From: Melastoma dodecandrum
Taxonomy: Eukaryota > Streptophyta > Magnoliopsida > Myrtales > Melastomataceae
Direction of reading: 5' to 3'
Assembly: GCA_029817715.1 (NCBI GenBank)
Contig: JARUPY010000397.1
Coordinates: forward strand, 4,340,001-4,404,000
Length of the DNA stretch: 64,000 nucleotides
The notes under the pieces: generated by a model
What the model saw: the letters and a program-made list of their open reading frames with translations, nothing else
Databases searched by the model: none
What the model was told of the DNA's origin: nothing
Program-made: the position numbers and the translations under genes
In this document: piece by piece, positions 36,649 through 48,123 of the stretch
How positions within the stretch are numbered: the stretch's first letter is position 1
Layout: every line of letters starts with the position of its first letter

Positions 36649-39600
36649 AAGGCAAACACAAACACCCTTTCGCTGCGAAGCATTCTCGAGAAAGAGAATA
36701 TCCTCATCGGTTCCAACTACCTGGATTGGTATAGAAAACTGAAAATTGTCCTTAGGCACGAGAGAAAGATTTATGTGCTGGAGGATAAACCACTTAAAGA
36801 ACCTGCACCTGATGCTTCTGAGGATGATCAGTCTTACTACAGTCAATACTTGGAGGATGCGCTGGATGTTCAGTGCATCATGTTGTCTTCTATGTCTCCC
36901 GAGTTAGAGAGGCAGCATGAGAACATGAGTGCAAGGGAGATTGATCAGCACTTACGTGAGCTCTTCCAAGAGAGTGCCAGAGTTGAGAGGTATGAGACCT
37001 CTCGGGCACTGTTTCGAACAATGCTGGTGGAGGGTAACCCAATTGGGCCACATGTACTCAAGATGATAGGGTACATTGAGAGGCTCGAGAGCTTGGGTTC
37101 CAAGTTGGACCAGGACTTAGCAGTTGACCTGGTTTTGTCCTCACTCCCACCATCATTTTCTCAGTTTGTGTTGAACTTCAACATGAACAGTATGGAGAAG
37201 AGTTTGACTGATCTGATGGCAATGCTGAAGACTGCTGAGAAGGACATGAAGGGGAATCCTTCACCACGAGCAATGATGGTCAGAAAGACCTACAAGCGTC
37301 CTGGCACCGGGAAATTCAATCCCAAGGCTAAAGCAGTTAAGAGCACTGGACCTCCAGCTCAAAAGAAGCTTAAGAAAGGGCAACAGGTGCCCCAGTCTAA
37401 TGAGAAGGAAGCTATATGCTTTCATTGTGGCAAGAAAGGCCATTGGAAGAAGAATTGCTTCCAACTCATGAAGAAGAATGCCAGTGGAGCGGATGCTTCA
37501 GGTATCTTTGTGATTGAATGCAATCTTTCTGTTTCTTCATCATGGGTCATAGACTCCGGAAGTAGTTCTCACATTTGTGCGAACTTGCAGGGTCTAAGTG
37601 ACTGCAGACGGCTGTCCAAGGGCGAGATGGACCTACGAGTGGCGAATGGAGCTAGAGTTGCTGCATTAGCTGTAGGGACGTATGTAATAAAGTTGCCAAG
37701 TGGATTTGATCTAAACTTGGAGAACTGTTATTTCGTTCCTAGTTTTTCCAAGAACATCATTTCGGTGTCGTGTTTAGACGCCAAGGGATTTGAATTTAAA
37801 TTCAAGGACAAGTTGTGTTCCTTTTATTTGGATGGGATGTTCTATGGAAATGGTTCATTGAACAATGGTTTGTACGTTCTGAATTTGGATGAGCCGATTT
37901 ATTGTGTTGAAGGGAAGAAACAGAAAACGCGTGACTCAAACTTAACATATCTCTGGCATTGTAGACTTGGTCATGTAAATGAGAAACGCATCGCAAGGTT
38001 ACTGAGTAACGGGTATTTGGACTCTTTTGAGTTAGAGCCCATAGATACATGTGAAGCGTGTTTACAAGGAAAAATGACCAAGAAGCCTTTTACCAAGACA
38101 GGTGAAAGGGCCAAGGAACTACTAGAACTCATACATAGTGATGTGTGTGGACCATTACCGGTTCAGGCCAGAGGAGCGTATTCATACTTCGTGACTTTCA
38201 CCGACGATTTAAGTAGATATGGATATGTCTACTTAACGAGGCACAAGTCTGAAACTCTGGAAAAGTTTAAAGAATTTAAGAACGAGGTAGAGAATCAACG
38301 AGGCCAGAAGATAAAGGCCATTCGGAGTGAATCGAGGCGGCGAGTATCTTAGCCAAGAGTTCATTGATTACCTTAAAGAGTGTGGGATCGTTTCACAACT
38401 CACACCTCCTAGAACACCGGAGTGGAATGGTGTTTCAGAAAGGAGGAACCGCACACTCATGGAGATGGTTAGATCAATGATGAGTCATGCAAGTCTTCCG
38501 TTGTCATTTTAGGGTTATGCCTTATAAACAGCAGCATACATGCTTAACCGAGTTCCAACCAAGTAAGTGGATAAGACACCTTATGAATTATGGTTTGGGA
38601 AGAAACCGAACTTGTCTTATCTTAAGATATGGGGCTGCGATGCTTATGTGAAGAATGAAAATTCTGATAAGCTTGCGGCAAGATCCACTAAGTGTGTGTT
38701 TGTTGGTTATCCCAAGGAAACAAAGGGATACTACTTTTATCTCCCAAGCGAGCACAAAGTTATCGTTGCTCGATATGCTACTTTTTTGGAAAGAGAATTC
38801 ATTGCTAAAGAGAGTAGCGGGAGTAAAGTAAGTCTAGAAGAAATTTCAGACTCTACAAACAGGTTGGAAACTGAACCTTTAGATAGGGAATCGGTACCAC
38901 TAGTACAAGCGATCCCAACTTCTGAAAATGTTCAAGGAACGCAAGATCAACGTAAGTCGACAAGAGTACACCGAGAGCCTGACAGATATGGTTGGCTGGT
39001 AACCCAACATGGGGAAGTACTGCTCGTCGAGGATGATGAACCGTCAACTTACGAGGAAGCAATCGCTTCAAATGATTCCGAGAAATGGCTAGAAGCCATG
39101 AAATCAGAGATGGACTCCATGTATACCAACCAAGTTTGGCAGTTGGTTGATGCGCCAGTTGGGGTAAAACCCATAGGGTGCAAGTGGATCTTCAAGAAGA
39201 AGATTGACATGGAAGGGAATATAAGTACCTATAAAGCAAGACTTGTGGCCAAGGGTTTCACTCAACGTCAAGGAATTGACTATGATGAAACATTTTCACC
39301 GGTTGCAATGCTCAAGTCCATTAGAATTCTGCTTGCGATAGCAGCTTACAAGAATAATGAGATCTGGCAAATGGATGTAAAAACCGCTTTTCTGAATGGA
39401 AAGTTACAGGAGGAAGTGTTTATGGTACAACCTCCCGGTTTCATTGCATCCAAGAATGCAGATAAAGTATGTAAGCTCAAGAGGTCCATTTATGGGCTAA
39501 AGTAAGCATCTCGGAGTTGGAATCTGCGATTTGACGAAGCAGTCAAAGAATTTGGCTATGTCAAGAATCCAGAGGAACCTTGCGTTTACAAGAAGGTTAG

Positions 39601-40618
39601 TGGGAGCAAGATTTCATTCCTAGTGCTGTATGTTGATGATATACTTCTGATAGGCAATGATATACCTAGCCTAGAGTCTACCAAGACTTGGCTGGGAGAG
39701 TGTTTTTCTATGAAAGATCTTGGGGAAGCGACTTATGTCTTAGGTATTAGATTATACCGAGATAGACAAAATAAGTTGCTGGGTTTGAGTCAAAGTATGT
39801 ATATTGACAAGGTGCTGAATAGATTCAGCATGCAAGATTCCAAGAGAGGATTCTTGCCAATGTCACATGGTGTACATCTTTCCAAGTCCATGTGTCCAAA
39901 GACACATGAGGAGAGAGGAAGGATGGACAAGATACCTTATGCATCAGCTATAGGGTCCATTATGTATGCCATGATTTGCACTCGACCCGATGTCTCGTAT
40001 GCTTTGAGCATGACAAGTAGATATCAGTCAGATCCTAGAGAGGGTCATTGGACTGCAGTAAAGACTATCCTTAAGTATCTTAGAAGAACAAAGGACATGT
40101 TCTTAATTTATGGAGGAGATGAGGAGTTAGTTGTCGGAGGATATACTGACGCTAGTTTTCAGACAGATCGGGATGATCTGAAATCGCAGCAGGGTTATGT
40201 GTTTTGCTTGAATGGTGCAGCTGTATGTTGGAGGAGTTCCAAGCAGGAGACAGTTGCAGATTCTACAGCTGAGTCCGAGTACATTGCAGCTTCCGAAGCG
40301 GCAAAGGAAGCTGTGTGGATCAAGAACTTCATAGCGGAGCTTGAAGTGGTTCCGAGCATTATTGACCCAGTGACATTATACTGTGACAACAATGCGGCCA
40401 TAGCGCAGGCCAAGGAGCCGAGGTCTCACCAACGATCCAAGCACGTACTACGGAAATATCACATCCTCCGAGAGATTGTTCAGAGGGGTGACGTGTTGGT
40501 TAGCAGAGTTGTTACGAGCGAGAATATCACGGACCCACTCACAAAGGCCTTACCTCTGCAGAAACATGAGACCCATGTGAGGAGCCTAGGACTTCGAGTC
40601 CGTAGTGCTTGGCAATAG
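36649..40618 (+). pseudogene. Copia gag-pol polyprotein, disrupted
   Basis: Domains in order: gag; a CCHC zinc knuckle (C-x2-C-x4-H-x4-C, near 37416-37457); aspartic protease (VIDSGSSSH, near 37550); a GAG-pre-integrase finger (LWHCRLGHVN, near 37951); an integrase core starting at HSDVCGPL; reverse transcriptase with YVDD near 39628; and RNase H (AESEY, CDNNAAI) to the stop at 40618. Breaks: the expected start ATG reads AAG at 36649; an extra A near 38330 shifts frame inside the integrase; stops occur at 38510, about 38522, about 38564 and 39506. Several fit single changes from TGG or CAA codons. No functional product is expected. Expression would need recoding or help from another element. 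Confidence 0.92.
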
Positions 40619-40621
40619 TGC

Positions 40622-40632
40622 AAGTGGGAGAT
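40622..40632 (+). other. Polypurine tract of the Copia element
   Basis: AAGTGGGAGAT directly precedes the TG of the 3' LTR. GTGGGAGA is the usual plus-strand primer of plant Copia elements. Confidence 0.8.
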
Positions 40633-42214
40633 TGTTAGTGTGTGCACTTATGTGCCAAGACACTTTATTGTATTTGTGGATAAATAATTAATAAAGGCGA
40701 GTATTTGTCATTGATTATTTTACTTTTCTGCACGTAAAATTATTAATGATAAAGTCCCACAGATTATTGAGTATATTAATCTGAAATAGTCCGTGATCGG
40801 ATAGATGTTTAGAGGGGACATGGACATCTAGATCATCGCTAAGTATAGCTGAGGTCAAGATAGACCAAGTGATAGTATATCTAAGTTATACTTATGGGTA
40901 CCCTAAGATTAGGGATACTGGACACGACCCGTTTAAGAGGATACCACATATAGAACATCATTGGTCAATCCTCTTTATGGACGAGTGTAACTGATCTTTT
41001 GACTTGAGACCTTCATTTATTCTATGCGTGGAGTTGGCGCACTTTGACGTCGTTAAAAGCAGTCTTTAACCGGATTGTGAGTAATACGATTGTTGGGTGT
41101 GTGACAAAGCGTAGAGAGAATAGTGTTGAGTCAATATAGGATTCATCGCTCTCTTGGATTAGAGAGTTAACATCTAGGCCACTTGATAGAGATATTAGTG
41201 ACTCTAAAATCCATGGCCATGAGAGGAATGTTTTACATTCAAGTGAGTCTATTATATCTTGGTAATCAAGTAAAACAATTAATTCGGTGATGATGTATTT
41301 TGCGCCGAATTAATTGGGATGTCAGTTAGATGAAGAGATTGAATTACACAGTAATCGGTTCATAGTGGTTTATGATTTATAATCATTATCCTAACACGTT
41401 GGGTGACTAAAAACTGTTGCTAGACGGTTACCTTAGTTTGTGTATGGATATACATTGCCTTCGTGTATAGGACCTAGAGGGTCGCACGCATAGCACGTCG
41501 ACACGAACATTGTATTTTGATTATTTAGTGGATACTAAATTAATCATTTTATTATTTCAGAATTAGAATTAATTGGATTATTAATTTATTCTGAAATATC
41601 GGAAGTAAATAAATTGGCCAATATTGAATATGGATTTATTCAGGTCAATTTCATTTGTAAGTATAGATTTATTTACATTAAATCTTTAAACATAAAATTC
41701 ATTTGCATAGTATTTTATTAAAAGCGTTGATAATATTATTTTAAAAGTTAAAAGTGATTAATTTTTAAATATTTTATTATAATATGTAACGTACCCTTTT
41801 TCAATCAAAGATTTTTTCTACGTTACAAGATTTGATTTGTTTTTATTAATGGCAATACGGTGCCAAACAAAAAGATCTCTATCTGAGGAAATCAGTGTGG
41901 AGAAAAAAAAAATACGAGAGCTTAGGATTTTGAGGGACTTCCGATTTAGAGACTAGACGGATCCAAGAGGCTAGCACCTGCCGGATCGTCGAGTGTTCGT
42001 GATCGCGTGCGCGTGGATACCGCTAGAGGAGTCACACGCGGGGCTCTTACTTATTCGCGACTCTGTTCTAATTTACCGGAAATTTCGAGGTACGATTTCC
42101 GGATAAGTTTTTCTGGTTGCTGTATCTCAAATATATTATACGTACCATGATGATCTTGTGATTTGGGGCTGAAAAATCTAATTTTACCACTTCCGCTGCG
42201 CCTGAATTCCTTCA
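40633..42214 (+). repeat. 3' LTR of the Copia element
   Basis: Near-identical partner of 33502-35081, ending TTCA before the GTTAT duplication. Confidence 0.95.
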
Positions 42215-42463
42215 GTTATCGGCCCTCATGAGCAAAGGAGGCCTGACGATTGTTATCGTGGCCCAAACCGACATGTCCATGAGTGCAAGAAGAGATCGAC
42301 ACACTGCTTGTTTATTTGTAGTTAACTTAGCATTAAGGGAAACTGGACAGTAAAATGCAGGAGCCTCAACCTCCCCAACTTTCTCTCCCCTCTTTCAACT
42401 TCTTTTTGAAAACCGTCATTGCATTTCACTTCAACATTTCATCCTCACTCGAACAACCTGTAC

Positions 42464-43137
42464 ATGGAGAACCAAAATGACAAGCCGAGGATGGACCTCC
42501 AGGGAGTCATGAAGGCTGCGGACAAGCAACAGCCCCTCAAGCAGAGGCCTCGTGAACTTGCAGCCTGCTTTCTTGCCCTGTCGCTCACCCTGGATGCCGC
42601 CGTTGTTGTGGGCATCAACAAGGAGATGAAGACAATCACTGGTCAGATTGCCGACGGCCTTCCGTACCTCCCCGTCACTGCAAAATGGCAATACATGTCT
42701 GCTTTCATGTGAGTGCACTAGTAGCCAGCCATATCTCATTAGATTTATGGGCTCTGCCCTGTTGGTTATATACTATTATGTCTAACCTCTTCTACTACAC
42801 AGATACTTCGTGGCTTGCAATGCAATCGCCTGCATGTATGCCGCAGCGTCCTTAGCCCACAGCACTACACGAGCTCTTGGTAAGAACATGGCCTTGGCAA
42901 CTCACGTACTAGATACGGTAATGGTTGGCCTACTGTTCTCTGCCAATGGTGCATCTGCAGCCATTGGGAACATTGCCCTGCATGGGGAACTCCCATGTAC
43001 ACTGGGACATGGTGTGCGACGTGTTCAATGACTACTGCTGGCGAATGGCGGCGGCGCTCGTCCTGTCACTTCTGGGTTCCTTTGCGTTCCTCTGGCTGAC
43101 CGCCGTTAACTTTGTGAACCTGCAGAAGAGGACCTAA
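42464..43137 (+). pseudogene. CASP-like membrane protein with one frameshift
   Basis: Exons 42464-42708 and 42803-43137 encode a four-helix plant CASP-like (CASPL1-type) protein. CASPs form membrane scaffolds that guide local cell-wall deposition; CASPL proteins are the wider family. Helix 1 is near LAACFLALSLTLDAAVVV, then AFIYFVACNAIACMYAAASL, VLDTVMVGLLFSANGASAAIG and, after the break, MAAALVLSLLGSFAFLWL, ending NFVNLQKRT. The splice phase fits (AT|A). One extra G in the GGGG run at 42984-42987 shifts frame after NIALHG, so the true frame (NSHVHWDMVCDVF on) is lost and translation would stop near 43031, removing the last helix. It is either a young pseudogene or a homopolymer error in the sequence. 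All else looks intact, so the second is quite possible. Confidence 0.85.
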
Positions 43138-45766
43138 AAGAAAGGATTTAATGTAACTTCACCAGATGTAGTATTGCGTAAGTAATGGTAGTAAATGCAA
43201 TGCTATTACTGTAAGATGGACAATACCATTTCAACCCAGCTGTATCTCTTGTGCACAGGTCGCGTCAAGTAATATATAGATGAGTAAAGTATCGTTCCCA
43301 TGAGAAATCGGTACAGGCAGCCCTCTTATTGTCCAGTTCAAACTCTTTCAAAGCCAAGTCGAAATGAGAAAACCGTAAAACTAAAACAAATAATGAATAG
43401 CAAGAAAAACAAGTAATAAAGCGAAAGCAAAGTGATATCAGTGAGAGAAAGTCTATGACTATGAATCCCTCAGTTGTTTCATTACTATCCCGTGTGTTCC
43501 CTCTCCCTATCTCAATTCCGTGTTCGTACTGAAATCACTAGATATCGTACTCCTCTTGAAGTCCACCGAACTACCTAAATAATCGATTCATATCTATGCT
43601 CACGACTAATTCGATGAATTAAGTTTCGATCTCTTTTGGTTGCCTTCGTTGTATATCTTTATATCACTTTAAATCCGCTCGTTCTCACGACACAAACCAG
43701 GCTACTTTCACCACTACTTCTTCTCTTAAGATCCTCTCTCGAGTTCACTCAAGCACAAGCCATCAATACGAATGTCGGCCTCACGCACGTAAGCATTAAG
43801 AACAAGTGAAGTAAATAAACGGAACACAAAACGAGATAGTTCAAAGGAATTCACTATGAAAGTAATTACACAACCGAGTTCATCATATTCCTAGAAGATA
43901 TATTTAGTTTATGCTGAAAATGATCAAACACGAAACTAAGAAAAAAATGAAAAACATCCTAGAAATCGCCCGATGATTTACCGAATGTCTTCGTGTGTGG
44001 CCCGGTGTGATCTCTGGCTCCCAGCACACCTTTCTAGAAGGTAGGGCATCCCTATTTACACCTTCAAGGATTAAACCCTAGAAAATCTTCAAAATTTGAA
44101 AGGTGGAGAATATTGGAAATAAAACATTTCCCTGCACGAAGATCTGGTGCAACTGCACCAATATTATGTCCAACTTCTGATAATCCTGTGCAGCTGCAAT
44201 ACTTTTCAGTGCAGCTGCACCAACTTTCTGCCTATCATCTGACACCATCGTGCAGCTGCAATAATTTCTAGTACAGCTGCACCAACTCTCTGTAAAATTT
44301 CATCCTCACTCCTTTCTTTCCAATTTACCTACAAAATTAATAAAACTACTAGCAGTACCTAAATCTAAGTAATATACTTGGATATTACAATATACCTCAA
44401 GAATTTAGCCAAATATCGCGCAATTAGAGGGATTAAAATCTATATTTATAATAAGTTATCAAAGAGAGGATCGATGTTTAAGCAAGCAAATATGCCCTTG
44501 AAAAACAAGCAATGCACTTTATATCAGCAGAAGCAGCAGGCAGGGATTCGTGAACCGACTCCCATGCGTAAATAGGGGAAAGAATAGAAGGCGAGACATG
44601 AAAACAGTTTCTCATGACACTTTGATCAGGAAGAAATACGCTCGCGGTTCATATCCAACCCAAAAGCAACACAGGAAAAACACCCGGCCTTCGTGAAGCT
44701 CCCCATCCCATATGCCTGCCATATATCGGAGAAACTGACCACTCTCATGCACACAAAACAACAGGCGTGCAGATTAAATCATCAACTGATAGGAGCCAAA
44801 TTGAGAACTTTGTTCTGAATTCTCAAAGGGAATCAATCCCACCTAACTTCATTTATGCATCTATAGCGACGCTAATAGTCATCTAATCGACAATGAAAGT
44901 GGTATAACATAAGCATTAAATGAATGAGATCTCCCGTTTGCTTTGCTATAAACCCCAGACCTTTATCTTGCGGAGACCCATTCACACCCAGGAAATATCA
45001 TATTCCCCTGTTCCGAAAGGTGTGAAGTGATGATTGGTTCGCCAATCGACGGATGCTTTTTGAGCGGTAGTGAGAGGACGATACCGCATCATCTTTCTAT
45101 AACATCCAACTATCAAACAGTTCTGAGATGACTCCGGAATGAGTCCGAGCAGCAAAACACACCATCGTCCCAAGAACAGTGGAGATAAAAGGATATCATG
45201 GCGCATGATGGTATCTTCGGAGGAGATTCATCTTGAAATATTCGGCTGTGGTTCAAGTCATAGGGGCTTGTTTTCGTAAAATAGTTATCGAGGACAGGCC
45301 ACCCAACCAATATTCTAAACAGGGAGGACATGGAATAGATTATTACTGCACCAAGGAACACTGAAGATATAAAGCCTCAGCACAATTGGGGCATATGGTT
45401 TTGGTCTTACAGGATTTCAATTAGTACAAGGCCCAAAAAATGTAATTCACCAGTTCAGATTAAGTTTTTGGATTATCATCCAAATTAAAGCTTAAGCTTC
45501 ACAATAACACTAGCAAACACAACACCAGCACCTAAATCCAAAGAAGCTAGCCAAAGCTAACAAAACAAAAGACTACAAATACCACCACCACCCCATCATT
45601 GATGAGGATTTTACAAACACAGAGACAAAGATGGATGATGTTGATTCATCATTCAGTTTGTCTGAAAACACATGATCTAGTTCCCTATAACTAGTCCATC
45701 TTATTCCCAACCATTCTTAGTCATAGGATGTAGTCGCCTTAGCCAGCGACCGTCGAAGGGTGAAGT
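43138..45766. other. Unassigned region between CASP-like gene and glutaredoxin
   Basis: Nothing coding is recognised. The stretch around 43250-43340 (CACAGGTCGCGTCAAGTAA, then 'GTATCGTTCCCATGAGAAAT') looks like a common dispersed plant repeat, but I could not delimit it. A short repeat cluster lies at 44148-44290. The part at 45480-45766 is probably the 3' UTR of the glutaredoxin. Confidence 0.35.
44148..44290. repeat. GTGCAGCTGCACCAA repeat cluster
   Basis: The self-complementary core TGCAGCTGCA and close variants occur five or six times in 140 bp, alternating between versions followed by CCAA and versions followed by ATA. The units are about 30-40 bp apart. It may belong to an unrecognised dispersed repeat; no function is known to me. 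Confidence 0.5.
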
Positions 45767-46072
45767 TCAAGACTGGGCCTGGTACGGCCTCAGCATCGGG
45801 AGGAGTGACCCGTTGAGGTGGCGGGACATGACCTCGTTGGTCGAACCGACGAGCTTCCCATCGATGAACACTGCAGGCACAGCCGTGCTGCACCCCAGCC
45901 TGATGAGGGCCCTTTCTATCTCGCGATAGTCGGGGTCGCGGTCTATCTCGTGGACCGACGGGTTCACCCCGAGCTCCTGGAAGAGGAAGGTCACGGTGTA
46001 GCTCAGGCAGCACGTGCTCTTGCTGAATATAACCACCCCGGGCTCCGACGCATATGCCTTCACCTTGTCCAT
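45767..46072 (-). CDS. CC-type (ROXY-class) glutaredoxin
   Basis: A single-exon gene of 101 residues, starting MDKVKAYASEPGVVIFSKS. The active site CCLS at about residue 21 marks the land-plant CC-type class of monothiol-like glutaredoxins; other family features are TVPAVF-like (TAVPAVFIDGKLVG, the cis-Pro glutathione-binding loop) and the C-terminal SRHLNGSLLPML. Members bind TGA transcription factors and repress or tune nitrate, defence and floral genes. The protein ends PYQAQS, without the ALWL tail that many ROXY proteins use to recruit TOPLESS, so its repressor activity may differ. The TATA box is at 46158. A solo LTR sits 200 bp upstream of the ATG. Confidence 0.93.
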   Translation of the reverse strand: MDKVKAYASEPGVVIFSKSTCCLSYTVTFLFQELGVNPSVHEIDRDPDYREIERALIRLGCSTAVPAVFIDGKLVGSTNEVMSRHLNGSLLPMLRPYQAQS

Positions 46073-46157
46073 CTGCTTTTCTCAGGTTCCTCTCCTCTTC
46101 GCAAGGCTTTTGCTGTCGGATCAAGCTCTGGGAGCGTTCGTGTTTGATCTGACCAGC

Positions 46158-46165
46158 CTTTTATA
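46158..46165 (-). promoter_or_regulatory. TATA box of the glutaredoxin gene
   Basis: The minus strand reads CTATAAAAGG about 90 bp upstream of the ATG at 46072, a good plant TATA context and distance. The solo LTR begins about 100 bp further upstream. Confidence 0.65.
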
Positions 46166-46267
46166 GAGAGGGAGGAAGGTCCGAGTCGCTTATGAGGACA
46201 GCCAGCATTCGTGTGGCGGTACATATATAGGGATGACTCGGGTTCTGTTTCGGAGTCGAGTGAGGGT

Positions 46268-48123
46268 GTTGTTGCTGGTTTTAGGGCGGAGCGGAAATAA
46301 AAAATATAAACTTTTATGCCAAAAAATAACAAGATCTAACAACATTTTTGATGAAATAATAAAATAACTTACCCGAAAATCGTACATCCACTTTTCCGGC
46401 AAAATAAGAATGGTGGTGAACGATCAAGAGCCCCACGTATGACTCTTCTAGCGGATCATTTACATGGGCCCACTTCTCATTCCATTTGTGGGAAAAAGCA
46501 ATGTGATCATTACATTGTAGGTGCTCGCGATGGGACGTATGCGACTTCCCCCAACTATTCAACAATAAGGAAGTTTAGAAGCTCATCGCATGGGACCGGA
46601 TAATACGTACTTTAATCATTCTGATATCCACGCGTACGCGATTACAAACCTCTCGACGATCTTATAGGTGCTAGCCTCTTGGATCGACGAATAATTTTCG
46701 GAAGCAAAAAACTCATACCTCTGTTTTCTTTTGGGGTTGATTTTCTTTTAGATTATGTCCTCCAAGGACCAACGGTACACTCTATCTCCCGATCTACCGG
46801 TTATCTGACTACCACTTCCAATCTCATTAAATTTCTTGCCTTAAAAGAAAAATCTTAGGATTCATTCACAAAATACATTTCAAGTAGATGTAACAACAAC
46901 GACAAAGAATAATTATTTAAATGTAACCAAACGTGCAGATAGATTAAAATATTAAATTATCTTAATGCAAAATTTCTTCTAACCACTAAAACAAAAACAG
47001 TACATATATGCATTAAAATAATTTAATCAATATTACTTTCTCGAATAAAATATCTACGATATAAAATTTAAAAAATTATTAAATGTTTATTTCATATCCT
47101 TTATTTAATATAATACGATATGAATAAATTCATATTCGATCTTGGTCTATTTATTTGCTTCCGATATTTCAGAATAAATTAATAAACCAATTAATTTTAA
47201 TCCTAAAATAAAATGATTAATTTAGTATCAACTAAATAATCAATAATATAATGTTCTTATTGACGTGTTATGCGTGCGGCCCTCTAGGTCCTATACACGA
47301 AGGCAGTGTATATCCATACACAAACTAAGGTAACCGTCTAGCAACAGTTTTTAGTCACCCAACGTGTTAAGAAAATGATCATAAATCATAAAGCACTATG
47401 AACCGATTACTGTGTAATTCAATCTCTTCATCTAACCGACATCCCAATTAATTCGACGCAAAATACATCATCACCAAATTAATTGTTTTACTTGATTACC
47501 AAGATATAATAGACTCACTTGAATGTAAAACATTCCTCCCATGCCCATGGATTTTAGAGTCACTAATATCGCCTAGATGTCAACTCTCTAATCCAAAAGA
47601 GCGATGAATCCTATATTTGACTCAACACTATTCTTTCTACGCTTTGTCACACACCCAACAATCGTATTACTTATAATCTAGTTAAAGACTGCTTTTAACG
47701 ACGTCAAAGTGCACAAACTCCTCGTATAGAATAAATGAAGGTCTCAAGTCAAAAGATCAGTTACTCTCGTCCATAAAGAGGATTGACCAATGATGTTCAA
47801 TATGTGGTATCCTCTTAAACGGGTCGTGTCCAGTAACCCTAATCTCAAGGTACCCCTAAGTATAATTTGAATGCACTATCCCTCGGTCTATCTTGACCTC
47901 AGTTATACTTAGCGATAATCTAGATGTCCATGTCCCCTCTAAACATCTATCCGATCACGGACTATTTTAGATTAATATACTCATTAATATGTGGGACTTT
48001 ATCATTAATAATTTTACATGCAGAAAAGTAAAATAATCAATGATAAATACTCGCCTTTATTAATTATTTATCCACAAATACAATAAAGTGTCTTGGCACA
48101 TAAGTGCACACACTACCAGTTGT
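46268..48123 (-). mobile_element. Solo LTR of the Copia family
   Basis: Sequence 46273-48118, read on the minus strand, matches the Copia LTRs at 33502 and 40633 from its start (TGGTAGTGTGTGCAC) to its end. It has many substitutions and an extra block of about 140 bp at roughly 46460-46600. Both sides carry GTTGT (46268-46272 and 48119-48123), a perfect 5-bp target duplication. With no internal region, this is the product of LTR-LTR recombination. It is clearly older than the complete copy. It lies in the promoter of the glutaredoxin, in the same orientation as that gene. Confidence 0.88.

Larger units (their letters stand above)
33497..42219 (+). mobile_element. Recent Copia LTR retrotransposon, coding region broken
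   Basis: Target duplication GTTAT at 33497-33501 and 42215-42219, LTRs 33502-35081 and 40633-42214 (about 1580 bp), a primer site resembling initiator tRNA-Met, a 1.5-kb leader, gag-pol in Copia order (integrase before reverse transcriptase), and a purine tract. I count only about six substitutions and one A-run indel between the LTRs, implying a very recent insertion. Long LTRs plus a long leader resemble the Angela/BARE group; that lineage call is inference. The encoded polyprotein carries nonsense codons and a frameshift, so the element was probably mobilised by a relative. Confidence 0.95.

Noticed and set aside
45717..46124. 135-codon minus-strand frame overlapping the glutaredoxin
   Set aside because: Shadow frame of the GC-rich glutaredoxin exon; the glutaredoxin frame carries the active site and family motifs.
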